Assembly: GCA_951813625.1 (NCBI GenBank)
Contig: CATOTS010000036.1
Span: 44,579 to 108,578, forward strand
Origin: an uncultured Caldilineaceae bacterium
Lineage (GTDB): Bacteria; Chloroflexota; Anaerolineae; Caldilineales; Caldilineaceae
Length of the DNA: 64,000 bases
Reading direction: 5' to 3'
Under the pieces are notes generated by a model. The model was given only the letters and a program-made list of their open reading frames with translations, did no database searches and was not told where the DNA came from. Below, piece after piece: positions 52,427-61,430 of this stretch. Position 1 is the stretch's first letter. Each line of letters begins with the position of its first letter. Made by a program: the position numbers and the translations under genes.

Positions 52427-53572
52427 ATGAACGGTTCGAGAATCAATTCGATCGAGTGGGGCACGCTCGTTGGCCAGCGTCCGCGCAAGGCGGGATGTAA
52501 CTCCCGCATCGCCGTCCACGGGCAGGAGGTCCACGTGCCGCTCGCACGCGTCACCACAGATGACGGGTCGACCGGTTTCGGTCCCTGCCGTCCATTTTCC
52601 GAGGCGGACGCTATCCCATTTCTCGGGGCATCCCTGGAAGATCTAATCGACAGCGACCGCGGTGTCGCGGACAAGTCCAGCAAAATCGAGTACCCTCTGT
52701 GGGATTTGCTGGGTCGGCGCGAAGGCCGGCCAGTCTACCGGTTGCTGGCGGAAGTGGCCGGTAAGACGGCGTCCGAGCCGCTGCGGGTGCGCTGCTACGA
52801 CACTTCGCTCTACATCGACGACCTGCATTTGGCAACGGATGAGGCGGGCGCGGCGCTGATCGCAGCGGAGGCGTCCTACGGCTATGAACACGGGCACCGG
52901 TCGTTCAAGATCAAAGTAGGAAGAGGCGCGAGGCACATGCCGCTGGTCGAAGGCAATCGTCGCGACGCGGCGGTTATCCTGGCGGTGCGGGCAGCGGTTG
53001 GCGCGGAGGCTACGATTCTGATCGATGCCAATAACGGCTACAATCTCAACATCGCCAAGCAGATTCTGCGCGAAACGGCTGATTGCAATGTCTTCTGGCT
53101 CGAGGAAGCTTTCCACGAAGACGGCGCGCTGTACGAGGACCTGCATACCTGGATCGAGCGCGAGCGCTTGGGCGTCAAAATTGCCGACGGTGAGGGTCTG
53201 GCGTCGCCTATGTTGCTGGACTATGCCCGTGAAGGCTTCGTCGATATCATCCAATATGACATTTTCAGCCACGGCATGACGAACTGGCTGGAGACCGGCG
53301 CCCAGCTGGACGGCTGGAACGTGTGCACCGCGCCGCATCACTACGGGCGCCACGTGGGCAACTACGTTTCGGGCCACCTGGCGGCTGCGGTCGACGGCTT
53401 CTTGTTTGTCGAATGGGACGAGGTAACGACGCCGGGCCTGGACGGTAGCGCCTACCGGGTTGAGGAGGGGCAGGTGCTTTTGCCTGACGCGCCCGGATTC
53501 GGGTTGAAGCTGGACGAAGCTCTCTTTCAGCAGGCGGTGGCAGCAAACGGTTTTGCTGTCGAGCGCGGGTAG
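52427..53572 (+). CDS. Enolase-superfamily enzyme (mandelate racemase-like), second copy
   Basis: A 381-residue relative of the gene at 49887, in a different subgroup. The catalytic K-x-K is in FKIKVGRG; the ligands are in LIDANNGYN, FWLEEAF and ADGEG; and APHHYGRHVG supplies the histidine. ATG at 52427 has GAAGGAG upstream. Substrate unknown; it probably dehydrates an acid sugar. The gene is followed 61 bp later by the GlyRS gene. Confidence 0.83.
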   Translation: MNGSRINSIEWGTLVGQRPRKAGCNSRIAVHGQEVHVPLARVTTDDGSTGFGPCRPFSEADAIPFLGASLEDLIDSDRGVADKSSKIEYPLWDLLGRREGRPVYRLLAEVAGKTASEPLRVRCYDTSLYIDDLHLATDEAGAALIAAEASYGYEHGHRSFKIKVGRGARHMPLVEGNRRDAAVILAVRAAVGAEATILIDANNGYNLNIAKQILRETADCNVFWLEEAFHEDGALYEDLHTWIERERLGVKIADGEGLASPMLLDYAREGFVDIIQYDIFSHGMTNWLETGAQLDGWNVCTAPHHYGRHVGNYVSGHLAAAVDGFLFVEWDEVTTPGLDGSAYRVEEGQVLLPDAPGFGLKLDEALFQQAVAANGFAVERG

Positions 53573-53633
53573 CGGACTCGGCAACAACGTTTCCGCCGGT
53601 AGACGGCGACAGGAAGGACAGACGGTACGAACT

Positions 53634-56600
53634 ATGAGTGAAGCGCCCTCGATGCAGGAAACGATCCGCCGGCTTAACGAATTTTGGGCGGCGCGCGGTT
53701 GCCAGATCTGGCAGCCCCACAGCGAGAAGCTGGGCGCGGGTACGATGAACCCGGCCACGGTTTTGCGCGTGCTCGGTCCGGAGCCATGGAACGTCGCCTA
53801 CGTGGAGCCGTCTTTCCGCGCCGACGACGGCCGCTACGCCGAGAACCCGAACCGGATGCAGATGCACACGCAGTACCAGGTAATCCTCAAGCCGGATCCA
53901 GGCAACCCGCAGGAGCTCTATCTGAGCAGCCTGGAGGCGATCGGCCTAGATCGGGCGCGGCACGATATTCGCTTTGTGGAGGACAACTGGGAGTCACCGG
54001 CGCTGGGCGCGTGGGGTCTCGGCTGGGAGGTCTGGCTGGACGGCCAGGAAATCACGCAGTTCACCTATTTCCAGCAGGCAGGCGGGGTCAGCCTGGACCC
54101 TGTGAGCGTGGAGATCACCTACGGGTTGGAGCGGATTGTCATGTATCTGCAGCGGCGCACCGAGGTCTGGTCGATAGATTTCGACGGCGTGCATACCTAC
54201 GGAGACATCTACCGCCAGCAGGAGATCGAGCACTGCATTTACAACTTTGAACTGGCCGACGTCGAGCGGCAGCGGGCGATGTGCGATCTCTACAGTGCCG
54301 AGGCCGAGGCCTGCATTGAACGCGGTATTGTCGCGCCGGCGCATGACTATGTGTTGCGCCAGAGCCAGGCGTTCAACATTCTGGACACGCGCGGCGCGAT
54401 CGGCGTGACCGAACGGGCCAAATTCTTCGCGGCGATGCGCAGCCAGGCGCAGCGAATCTCAGAGTTGTACCTGGAGCAGAGGCAGCGCGAGGAGTACCCG
54501 TGGCTGACCGACGGCGTTGCGCCCGACCGAGGCGTGGAAGAGCAGGCGAAGAGGGCAAGTCAGGCTTCCACCCCGTCGAGCGAGCCGCAGTCTCTGCTGA
54601 TCGAATTGGGAAGCGAGGAACTGCCTCCCGCCGATGTGCAGACAGGCATTGCGCAGTTGGAGCTGCGGCTGGGCAAGTTGCTGAAACAGGCAAGGCTGAC
54701 GCACGGGGGACTCTCGGTGATCGGCACGCCGCGCAGGCTGGCGGCGCATGTGCAAGCGCTGGCCGGGCGCCAAAAGGAAGAGATCGCCGAACGCCGCGGT
54801 CCGCCGGCCGAACGCGCTTTTGACAGCGATGGCGAGCCGACCAAAGCGGCGATTGGCTTTGCGCGTGGGCAAGGTGTGCAGCCGTCGGACCTGGAGGTGC
54901 GCGAAAACTACGTATACGCGGTGCGCAGGATGGAGGGCGAGGCGACCGTGGCGGTGCTGCCGCAACTCATCGAGGAGCTGCTTGATGGGATGCAGTGGGG
55001 AAGGACGATGCGGTGGAACGGCAGCAACAAGAGCTATCCTAGACCCTTGCGTTGGATCGTCGCGCTCTACGGCGCGGAGGTCGTGCCGGTGTCGTGGGCG
55101 TTGGTGAGCAGCGGGCGCGTCAGTCGCGGCGCACGTTTTCGCGACGCGTGCGCCGGCCTGGCGGCGGGTGAATTCACTTCGTTTTCAATTGCGCACGCCG
55201 ACAGTTATTTTGAGGCCGCGGCCGCGCAGGGGATATTGCTCGACCGCGCGGCGCGCCGCGAGCGGATCGGGGCAGCCGTGAAAGAGGAGATCGAGCGCGC
55301 CGGGGGGATTCACGATTCGGCGGCAGAGGGCGACCTGCTGGACGAAGTTACCGACCTGGTGGAGGCGCCGCAGGCCATTCTAGGCAAGTTTGAGCCGCGC
55401 TTCCTGAGTCTTCCGCAGCCGATTCTGACGGCGGTGATGAAGAAGCATCAGCGGTACTTTCCGGTCTTGGCGCCGGAGGAAGAAGGCAAAAGCGACGGTT
55501 CGCTCCTGCCTCTGTTTGTCACAGTCGCCAACGCCGATGCACTGGCCAATCCTGAAGTTGTGCGGCAGGGGAATGAAGGGGTCATTCGCGCCCGCTACGC
55601 TGACGCCGAGTTCTTCTTTCGACAGGATACGGCCAAGCCGCTCAAGAGTTTTACGCCGCGTTTGGGCACGCTTACGTTTCATGCCAAACTCGGCTCGATG
55701 CTGGAGAAAGTGGCGCGGCTGGAAACCCTTGCTCCTCAGATCGCCGGCATGCTGGGCAGCGAACGGGACGTTGTCGAAGCGGCGCACGAGGCCGCCGGAC
55801 TGTGCAAGTCGGACCTGGTGACGTCGATGGTTGTGGAGATGACCAGTTTGCAAGGGGTGATGGGGGAGATCTACGCGCGCAGGAGCGGCGCGCAGCCGGC
55901 GGTGGCTCAGGCGATCCACGAGCACTATCTGCCTCGCTTTGACGGCGACGCGATCCCCGCGAGCGATGCGGGTCTTGCACTGAGCCTGGCCGACAAGCTG
56001 GACAGCCTGGTTGGACTTTTCGGTGCAGGCGTGACGCCGAGCGGAAGTGCGGACCCGTTCGGCCTGCGCCGCGCCGCGCTGGGCATCGTGAACGCGCTGA
56101 CGCTGGGTAAGCGGAGATTCGATCTGACTGCCGCCTTGGAATTGGCGGCTGCGGGCTATAGCGGCCTGCTATCTGACACAGCCGTGTCTGAAGCCAGGCA
56201 GTTTGTGATTCGGCGCTTGGAGACAAGACTGCGGGAATTGGGCTACCGCCCCGATGTAGTAGACGCGGTTCTGGCCACGCAAGGGAGCGATCCCTACGCC
56301 TCGGCTAAGGCGGTTGGGCATTTGACCGCCGCTGTTGCCGCGACGAAATGGGAGGAGTCGTTTACAGCATACGCTCGCTGTGCCCGCATTGTGCGGAACA
56401 TAGTCCGCGAGTTGCCCTTGAACCCCGTCGCCTATCAGGCAGATGAGGAGCACGAGCTGCACAGCGTTTACGAAGGCGCGGCCGCAGAACTGGACAGTGC
56501 GGACGAGGCCTCTGAAGCATTGGGCCCGCTTCTGACCGCGATTGCTCCGCCGATAAACCGTTTTTTCGATGCGGTGTTGGTGAACGCCGAGGAGGAAGAC

Positions 56601-56687
56601 GTACGCCTGGCGCGGCAGGCGCTCGTGCAGCGGATCGCTCGTTTGCCGGCAGAAGTGGCCGATCTCAGCCGGTTGCAGGGATTCTGA
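53634..56687 (+). CDS. glyQS: Glycyl-tRNA synthetase, fused alpha and beta subunits
   Basis: Charges tRNA-Gly with glycine. The 1017-residue protein joins the catalytic alpha chain (about residues 1-300, with ARGCQIWQPHSEKLGAGTMN and SFRADDGRYAENPNRMQ) to the beta chain (about 320-1017, with LIELGSEELPPADVQ, RNGSNKSYPRP-type tRNA-domain motifs, and a C-terminal anticodon-binding region). The linker is short and polar. Most bacteria encode GlyQ and GlyS separately; fusions are known in some lineages such as Chlamydia. ATG at 53634 is preferred, with AGGAAGGA upstream. Confidence 0.95.
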   Translation: MSEAPSMQETIRRLNEFWAARGCQIWQPHSEKLGAGTMNPATVLRVLGPEPWNVAYVEPSFRADDGRYAENPNRMQMHTQYQVILKPDPGNPQELYLSSLEAIGLDRARHDIRFVEDNWESPALGAWGLGWEVWLDGQEITQFTYFQQAGGVSLDPVSVEITYGLERIVMYLQRRTEVWSIDFDGVHTYGDIYRQQEIEHCIYNFELADVERQRAMCDLYSAEAEACIERGIVAPAHDYVLRQSQAFNILDTRGAIGVTERAKFFAAMRSQAQRISELYLEQRQREEYPWLTDGVAPDRGVEEQAKRASQASTPSSEPQSLLIELGSEELPPADVQTGIAQLELRLGKLLKQARLTHGGLSVIGTPRRLAAHVQALAGRQKEEIAERRGPPAERAFDSDGEPTKAAIGFARGQGVQPSDLEVRENYVYAVRRMEGEATVAVLPQLIEELLDGMQWGRTMRWNGSNKSYPRPLRWIVALYGAEVVPVSWALVSSGRVSRGARFRDACAGLAAGEFTSFSIAHADSYFEAAAAQGILLDRAARRERIGAAVKEEIERAGGIHDSAAEGDLLDEVTDLVEAPQAILGKFEPRFLSLPQPILTAVMKKHQRYFPVLAPEEEGKSDGSLLPLFVTVANADALANPEVVRQGNEGVIRARYADAEFFFRQDTAKPLKSFTPRLGTLTFHAKLGSMLEKVARLETLAPQIAGMLGSERDVVEAAHEAAGLCKSDLVTSMVVEMTSLQGVMGEIYARRSGAQPAVAQAIHEHYLPRFDGDAIPASDAGLALSLADKLDSLVGLFGAGVTPSGSADPFGLRRAALGIVNALTLGKRRFDLTAALELAAAGYSGLLSDTAVSEARQFVIRRLETRLRELGYRPDVVDAVLATQGSDPYASAKAVGHLTAAVAATKWEESFTAYARCARIVRNIVRELPLNPVAYQADEEHELHSVYEGAAAELDSADEASEALGPLLTAIAPPINRFFDAVLVNAEEEDVRLARQALVQRIARLPAEVADLSRLQGF

Positions 56688-56838
56688 TCGCCTGTATTCG
56701 GATGAGAGAGATGATGATATAGTGTGGTGGGGTAGTCAAAAAAGCTGGCTACTGCAAACGTGACCACCACGCACAGTATTGACTCTGGCGCATCGCACAC
56801 GGTGCGAGTCAGTGCAGATGAATGCAGGAGGAAAGGGG

Positions 56839-57639
56839 ATGGAGACGAGCTACCTGGCAGGCAAAAAAGTAAGCGAGGCGCAGATCGAGGCCTGGACCGA
56901 GCAGTTTCACCGCGAAGGTTGCCTGTTCCTGCGCAACGTGCTACCGCCGGACTGGACTACTGAACTGCGCGCCGACCTCAAGTTCGCGCTGCAGGAGAAC
57001 CCCAACGGCCTGAACAATCAGAGTCATCGCGCGCACCTGGCCCATCGCCTGTTTGAGACGAGCGCTGCCAATCTGCGCCTCTTCGCCATGGAGCCGATGA
57101 TTTCGCTTGCCGAAGCGATCGTCGGGCCGGATTGCCACGTGATCCACAACAACTCCTTTATCTCTCCGCCCGGCGGCGGATTGGACGGCTGGCACCAGGA
57201 CGACCGCCCTCACTATATCGTCACCGAAGGCGAGCCGCCGACAAACGTTCATCTTCCCGTCCTCTTCTTCACAGCCAACTACTATCTGACCGACGTGACC
57301 GAAATCGAGCACGGCGGCACGGAGACGATTCCGCGCTCGCATCTGTTCGGGCTCAGCCCGCCGCGGGAGCTTGACGGCACCGAGTGGGAGGAACGCATTC
57401 AGTACAACCTGGGCCCGGCGGGTAGCGTTGTTCTCTTCAACAACCAGGTCTGGCACCGCGGCGGTCCAAACCGCAGCCAGCGGGTCCGTTACATAACACA
57501 GGTCACGTACGGGCGGCGGGTCATCGGCCACAAATACTACCCGTTCATGAACTACTCGATGCCGGAGCACGTTTATGACGGCGCGGATGAGAGGCTGCGG
57601 CGGGTCCTCGGATTTCTGCCCCATGGCTCGTACGGGTAA
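56839..57639 (+). CDS. Phytanoyl-CoA dioxygenase (PhyH) family oxygenase (second copy)
   Basis: Fe(II)/2-oxoglutarate oxygenase-like protein of 266 residues. The triad is His119 and Asp121 in WHQDD and His206 in VWHRGGPN, with a following arginine for 2-oxoglutarate. ATG at 56839 is chosen because AGGAGG lies seven bases upstream; the frame continues farther but without a site. It is only distantly like the PhyH protein at 12.3 kb. An SDR gene follows. Confidence 0.88.
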   Translation: METSYLAGKKVSEAQIEAWTEQFHREGCLFLRNVLPPDWTTELRADLKFALQENPNGLNNQSHRAHLAHRLFETSAANLRLFAMEPMISLAEAIVGPDCHVIHNNSFISPPGGGLDGWHQDDRPHYIVTEGEPPTNVHLPVLFFTANYYLTDVTEIEHGGTETIPRSHLFGLSPPRELDGTEWEERIQYNLGPAGSVVLFNNQVWHRGGPNRSQRVRYITQVTYGRRVIGHKYYPFMNYSMPEHVYDGADERLRRVLGFLPHGSYG

Positions 57640-57705
57640 CCACGGCAGGTGGCGAAGGTACAGCTTACTTTCCACAGTTCGTAACCGATCGACCAGAGAG
57701 CGAGA

Positions 57706-58482
57706 GTGAAGGGTATCGCAGGCAAGCGGGTCTTTATTACGGCGGGCGCGGGAGGCATTGGGCGCGCAATCGCTGACCGTTTCCTGCGGGCCGGCGCGCG
57801 CGTGCATGTCTGCGACGTGGATGAAGCGGCGCTGGCTGAGACCAATGGTGTTTGCGATGGACTGTCCGCGACCCGTGCTGATGTGGCTGACTGGGACAAC
57901 CTGAAGGCGGCATTCAGGGAGGCGGCAAAGGCGCTGGGCGGGCTTGACGTTCTGGTGAACAATGCCGGCATTCCCGGCCCGACCGCAAAGGCCGAGGAGA
58001 TCGCGCCGGCGGACTGGCTGCGCACGATCGATGTGAACCTGAATGGAGCCTTTTACAGTGCCCGCCTCGCAATTCCGCTGTTGAAGGCAAGCGGCGGCGG
58101 TTCCATCGTCAACATTTCCTCTACCGCAGGACAGCATGGCTACCCTCTGAGAACTCCATACGCGGCCTCTAAGTGGGGGCTGATCGGCCTGACCAAGACG
58201 CTGGCGATGGAGTTGGGATCTTACGGAATTCGAGTGAACGCGGTTTGTCCGGGCGCGGTGGATGGCGCGCGCATAGACGGCGTCATCGAGGCCAAGGCCG
58301 CGGCGCGCGGCGTAAGCGCGGATGAAGTCCGCGCCGCCTATCTCGGCAAGAGCTCGCTGGGCACGCTCATTGACGCCGAAGATGTGGCGGAGACTGTGCT
58401 CTTTCTCTGTTCTGAAGGGGGCGGGCGCATCTCCGGCCAGGCGCTGGCGGTGGACGGCCACACTGAGACGCTGCGCACGTGA
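57706..58482 (+). CDS. Short-chain dehydrogenase/reductase
   Basis: Classical SDR of 258 residues. The cofactor motif GAGGIGRAI is at the N-terminus, NNAG is present, the catalytic serine is in NISSTAG, and the Y-x-x-x-K pair is YAASK. NAD is likely because Asp42 or a nearby Asp (CDVDE) ends the second strand. The start is GTG at 57706, with only a weak purine-rich site. It may work with the PhyH oxygenase just upstream; substrate unknown. Confidence 0.9.
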   Translation: MKGIAGKRVFITAGAGGIGRAIADRFLRAGARVHVCDVDEAALAETNGVCDGLSATRADVADWDNLKAAFREAAKALGGLDVLVNNAGIPGPTAKAEEIAPADWLRTIDVNLNGAFYSARLAIPLLKASGGGSIVNISSTAGQHGYPLRTPYAASKWGLIGLTKTLAMELGSYGIRVNAVCPGAVDGARIDGVIEAKAAARGVSADEVRAAYLGKSSLGTLIDAEDVAETVLFLCSEGGGRISGQALAVDGHTETLRT

Positions 58483-58622
58483 ACGCGGCCCGCGTCCATC
58501 GTGCCCTCACGAACCAAACTCACTGTTCCAATCCCATTACTTGGCAGGAGCCGCGAGATCCTCGTAACAGGCGGCGCGCCACCAGCCTCAGGATTGCTCT
58601 ACGGGCAGGGCTGTGGTAAGTT

Positions 58623-58640
58623 TAGTGAATTATTTCGCAA
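58623..58640. promoter_or_regulatory. Rex operator upstream of rex
   Basis: TAGTGAATTATTTCGCAA matches the Rex consensus (TTGTGAA, four A/T, TTCACAA) at 12 of 14 arm positions. It lies about 110 bp upstream of the rex start, consistent with NADH-sensitive autoregulation. Confidence 0.65.
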
Positions 58641-58750
58641 CCGGCTGCAGGAGGAGCGGGCTCGGACGACGGTCGAGTCGCGCCTGTTTCAGTCAAGTGT
58701 GCTACGTCCGCAGCGCGGCGTCTCTCCGCGTAAGCGAAGATTGCCAGGCC

Positions 58751-59419
58751 ATGTCAAATGAAGGCGGCAACGCGGTGGCGAACGACGCAAGAGCGCAGGA
58801 AAAGGCTTCGATTCCCGATATTGTGATCGGCCGGCTGCCGGTCTACCTGCGGACATTGCGTTTGTTGGCGGACGATGGCCGAGAGGTGACTTCCAGCCAG
58901 GAGTTGGGCGAGCACCTGGGCATTAGTTCGGCGCAGATCCGCAAGGACCTGAGCCACTTCGGGGAGTTCGGCAAGCAGGGCACGGGATACAATATCGAGT
59001 TTTTGTGCCGGCAACTGCAAAAGATCCTGAACGTTGACCGCATCTGGCCGGTGATTCTGGTGGGCGCGGGGTCGCTGGGCACGGCGATCGCAAACTATCA
59101 GGAGTTCGATTCGAGCGGCTTTCGCATTGTGGCGGTATTGGACGAAGACCCGCAGAAAATCGGGAAGCCGATCGGCCACGGTTTGCGGATAGAGGAATTT
59201 GCCAACCTCGGCAAGAGCGTCGCCGGTTCGGGGGCCCAGATAGCGGTGATGGCCGTTCCCGCGCATGCGGCCCAGCGAGTGGCCAATGAACTGGTCGAAG
59301 CCGGGCTGAACAGCATTCTCTGCTACGCCCCAATCACCTTGTCGGTACCGTCGCACGTGCGGGTGGAGTACATCGACCCGGTGGTGCACTTCCAACACAT
59401 GACCTACTACCTAAACTGA
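58751..59419 (+). CDS. rex: Redox-sensing transcriptional repressor Rex
   Basis: NADH/NAD+ ratio sensor of 222 residues that represses fermentative and respiratory genes. The N-terminal winged helix contains ISSAQIRKDLSHFGEFGKQG, the DNA-recognition region of Rex. The NAD-binding domain has LVGAGSLGTAI, and the C-terminus has FQHMTYYL, the swapped helix. ATG at 58751 is chosen; an upstream extension in the same frame would run through the operator-like site and does not resemble the family. Confidence 0.94.
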   Translation: MSNEGGNAVANDARAQEKASIPDIVIGRLPVYLRTLRLLADDGREVTSSQELGEHLGISSAQIRKDLSHFGEFGKQGTGYNIEFLCRQLQKILNVDRIWPVILVGAGSLGTAIANYQEFDSSGFRIVAVLDEDPQKIGKPIGHGLRIEEFANLGKSVAGSGAQIAVMAVPAHAAQRVANELVEAGLNSILCYAPITLSVPSHVRVEYIDPVVHFQHMTYYLN

Positions 59420-59451
59420 TCGGTTTTGCGCTCGGTAGGCAGGGCATTGCT

Positions 59452-60183
59452 TCAGAGCGGACTTTTGCGAGGCAGTCCCTGTTGCCTGGGGTATAGTTTG
59501 GGTGTCTTGCGCAGCTTGCGGAGGAGCAGTATCCGCCTCTCCTCGTCCAGTTCCGGTACCTCTACCGGCGCGAACCGGACTGTTTCAGCGCCCAGCAGCT
59601 CGATTGCATGGCGCGCCTCGATGAACTCTTCAGACGCGTTGGGGCCCTTATAGACAACCGCCAGTCCGTCGCGTCGGGCGAAGGGCAGCAGATACTCGGT
59701 CAAGGTGTTCAGCCGCGCTACAGCCCTGGCGGCAACCAGATCGAATTGGCCGCGATAGCGGGGATGATGGCCCAACTCCTCGGCCCTGCCCTGGACGAGC
59801 CGGACGTTCTGGAGGCCCAGTGCGTCGACAACTTCGCCGAGAAAGCGGATTTTCTTGGCCGTACCGTCGATGAGCGTAAGTTTCAGGCTGGGCCAGGCGA
59901 TTTTCAGCGGCAGGCCGGGGAAGCCGGCGCCGGTGCCTATGTCGACGAAGGACAGCGGCTGCCGCGGAGGCATAGGGGCACCGATCTCCTCGGCGATGAG
60001 AGGAAGGCCGACCAAGCAGTCCAGAAAATGCTTTGTTTGGACGCCCTCGATGTCGGCGATGGCCGTCAGATTCATCTTTTCGTTCCACTCGGCAAGCAGG
60101 GCGGCGTAGGCTGCGAACTGTTCGATCTGGTTGCGAGAAATGGGGATTCGCAAGGCGTCTACCCCGGAGATCAGTTTCTGCAT
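59452..60183 (-). CDS. rsmG: 16S rRNA (guanine-527-N7)-methyltransferase
   Basis: SAM-dependent methyltransferase of 243 residues that modifies G527 in 16S rRNA. The SAM loop VDIGTGAGFPGLPLKI is clear, as are KKIRFLGEVV and AARAVARLNTLTEY, the latter with conserved residues of the RsmG family. It converges on rex. Its start is only 26 bp from the divergent NUDIX gene, so the two must have tightly packed promoters. Confidence 0.94.
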   Translation of the reverse strand: MQKLISGVDALRIPISRNQIEQFAAYAALLAEWNEKMNLTAIADIEGVQTKHFLDCLVGLPLIAEEIGAPMPPRQPLSFVDIGTGAGFPGLPLKIAWPSLKLTLIDGTAKKIRFLGEVVDALGLQNVRLVQGRAEELGHHPRYRGQFDLVAARAVARLNTLTEYLLPFARRDGLAVVYKGPNASEEFIEARHAIELLGAETVRFAPVEVPELDEERRILLLRKLRKTPKLYPRQQGLPRKSPL

Positions 60184-60209
60184 GAGGGCATTTTAGCACA
60201 GGAGACTAG

Positions 60210-60674
60210 GTGGTGAAGAGAGTCCAATACGCGGCGGCTGGCGGCGTCGTTGTTCAGAGGGATATTGTGCCGGACCTGCCGGTGGCGGAGACCTGTCTGC
60301 TCCTGCTGGACAGGCCCCGTCGGGCGGAAGTGCGGTTGCCCAAGGGGCATATCGATCCGGGTGAAAGCGCCGAGGAGGCGGCCCTGCGCGAAACGTGCGA
60401 AGAGTCCGGCTACTGCGACTTGGGAGTTCTGGCTGACTTGGGGCGGCGAACGGTCGAATTCGAATACAAGGGCAAGCAATACGTGCGCGAGGACCATTAC
60501 TTTCTGATGCGGCTCCTGTCTGCGCGGCAGACGGCGCGGCCGGCCGGTGACGCCAAGCAGTTCAAGGTAATGTGGGCGCCTGTTTCCGAAGCGAGCGGAC
60601 TGCTGACTTTTGAGATCGAGCAGCTCTTTGCCCAGGATGCTGCAATTCTGCTGCGCAATCTGCCCGGATTCTAA
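60210..60674 (+). CDS. NUDIX hydrolase
   Basis: Nucleoside diphosphate-linked hydrolase of 154 residues. The Nudix box is present at residues 46-68: GHIDPGESAEEAA, then LRETCEESG with the metal-binding glutamates. The start is GTG at 60210 with GGAG upstream. Substrate unknown; a diadenosine polyphosphate-like or nucleotide-sugar target is possible. Confidence 0.87.
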   Translation: MVKRVQYAAAGGVVVQRDIVPDLPVAETCLLLLDRPRRAEVRLPKGHIDPGESAEEAALRETCEESGYCDLGVLADLGRRTVEFEYKGKQYVREDHYFLMRLLSARQTARPAGDAKQFKVMWAPVSEASGLLTFEIEQLFAQDAAILLRNLPGF

Positions 60675-60695
60675 ACGCTGGCAGGCAAGAAATAG

Positions 60696-60833
60696 CCGGG
60701 AAAAGCGCTGTTCCCGGTACGGCACAACAACTCAATTCTCAATCGTTGGTAGGCGTTGGCAGCACTCCTGAATTCAGGAGCGCCCGCTGCGCATCCGGTC
60801 GATGCGCACAGCCGGGCTGCCCCGAGGCAGCCC
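60696..60833. terminator. Four hairpins in a convergent intergenic region
   Basis: Stems at 60696-60702/60711-60717 (7 bp), 60765-60780 (16-bp perfect palindrome CTCCTGAATTCAGGAG), 60788-60795/60801-60808 (8 bp) and 60814-60821/60826-60833 (8 bp, tetraloop). They lie between the converging NUDIX and infA genes and probably terminate both. T-tracts are weak. Confidence 0.6.
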
Positions 60834-60839
60834 TTATTG

Positions 60840-61055
60840 CTACTTGCGCCGATATGTGATGCGTCCTCTTGTCAGATCGTAGGGGCTCATATCGACTCTC
60901 ACCTTGTCGCCGAGGAAGACACGGATGTAGTTTCTTCGCATCTTGCCGGATAAGTAAGCGAGAACAACATGTCCGTTTTCGAGCTCCACCCGAAACTGGG
61001 CGTTGGGCAGCGCTTCGACGACTTTTCCTTCCAGCGTGAGAATTTCTTCAGCCAT
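60840..61055 (-). CDS. infA: Translation initiation factor IF-1
   Basis: A 71-residue OB-fold factor that binds the ribosomal A site during initiation. The family sequence is complete: EGKVVEALPNAQFRVELENG, then LAYLSGKMRRNYIRVFLGDK and DMSPYDLTRGRITYRRK. ATG at 61055 gives the standard length; an in-frame ATG nine codons upstream is not needed. It follows rpsU by about 50 bp. Confidence 0.96.
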   Translation of the reverse strand: MAEEILTLEGKVVEALPNAQFRVELENGHVVLAYLSGKMRRNYIRVFLGDKVRVDMSPYDLTRGRITYRRK

Positions 61056-61106
61056 AGTTATCCATCGATGGGCGGCAGCCAACTTGCCTGCGGATTGTAA
61101 GGTCTC

Positions 61107-61310
61107 TTAGCGGAAGGAGCGGGCGGCGTTGCGCCGTGCCTTCCTGATGGCTTTCTGCTTGTTGATGCGGCGGACTTCGCTCTTTGAAGTAAACCAGCGT
61201 TTTTGCCGCACGATGGGCAGGATGCGGGCCTCGGCGACCGACTTGCGGAAGCGACGCATCAGGCTCTCCTGGGACTCACCGGGTCTCAGTTCAACGCTTA
61301 TCGCACTCAC
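61107..61310 (-). CDS. rpsU: Ribosomal protein S21
   Basis: Small-subunit protein of about 67 residues. The segments VELRPGESQESLMRRFRKSV and WFTSKSEVRRINKQKAIRK are typical of bS21. The start is uncertain: GTG at 61310 overlaps a strong Shine-Dalgarno-like AAGGGGGTGA (61316-61307). An ATA at 61301-61299 is ideally spaced from it and would give MSVELRPG. A strong promoter lies upstream. Confidence 0.88.
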   Translation of the reverse strand: MSAISVELRPGESQESLMRRFRKSVAEARILPIVRQKRWFTSKSEVRRINKQKAIRKARRNAARSFR

Positions 61311-61388
61311 CCCCTTCAGAAAGATTCCCTGAATCGAACAAAACAAGCCTGCCAGCCCCATTGCTTCGATAGACTGGCAGGTTTTGAC

Positions 61389-61418
61389 ATTATAGTCGAT
61401 GAATCACTGTGACTGCAA
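61389..61418 (-). promoter_or_regulatory. Promoter of rpsU-infA
   Basis: Minus strand TTGCAG (61418-61413), an 18-bp spacer and perfect TATAAT (61394-61389), in the gap after rpsA. Confidence 0.6.
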
Positions 61419-61430
61419 ACTTTGACTCAT

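Noticed and set aside
56941..58461. A 506-codon minus-strand frame opposite PhyH and SDR genes
   Set aside because: Shadow frame; catalytic motifs of both plus-strand enzymes are intact.
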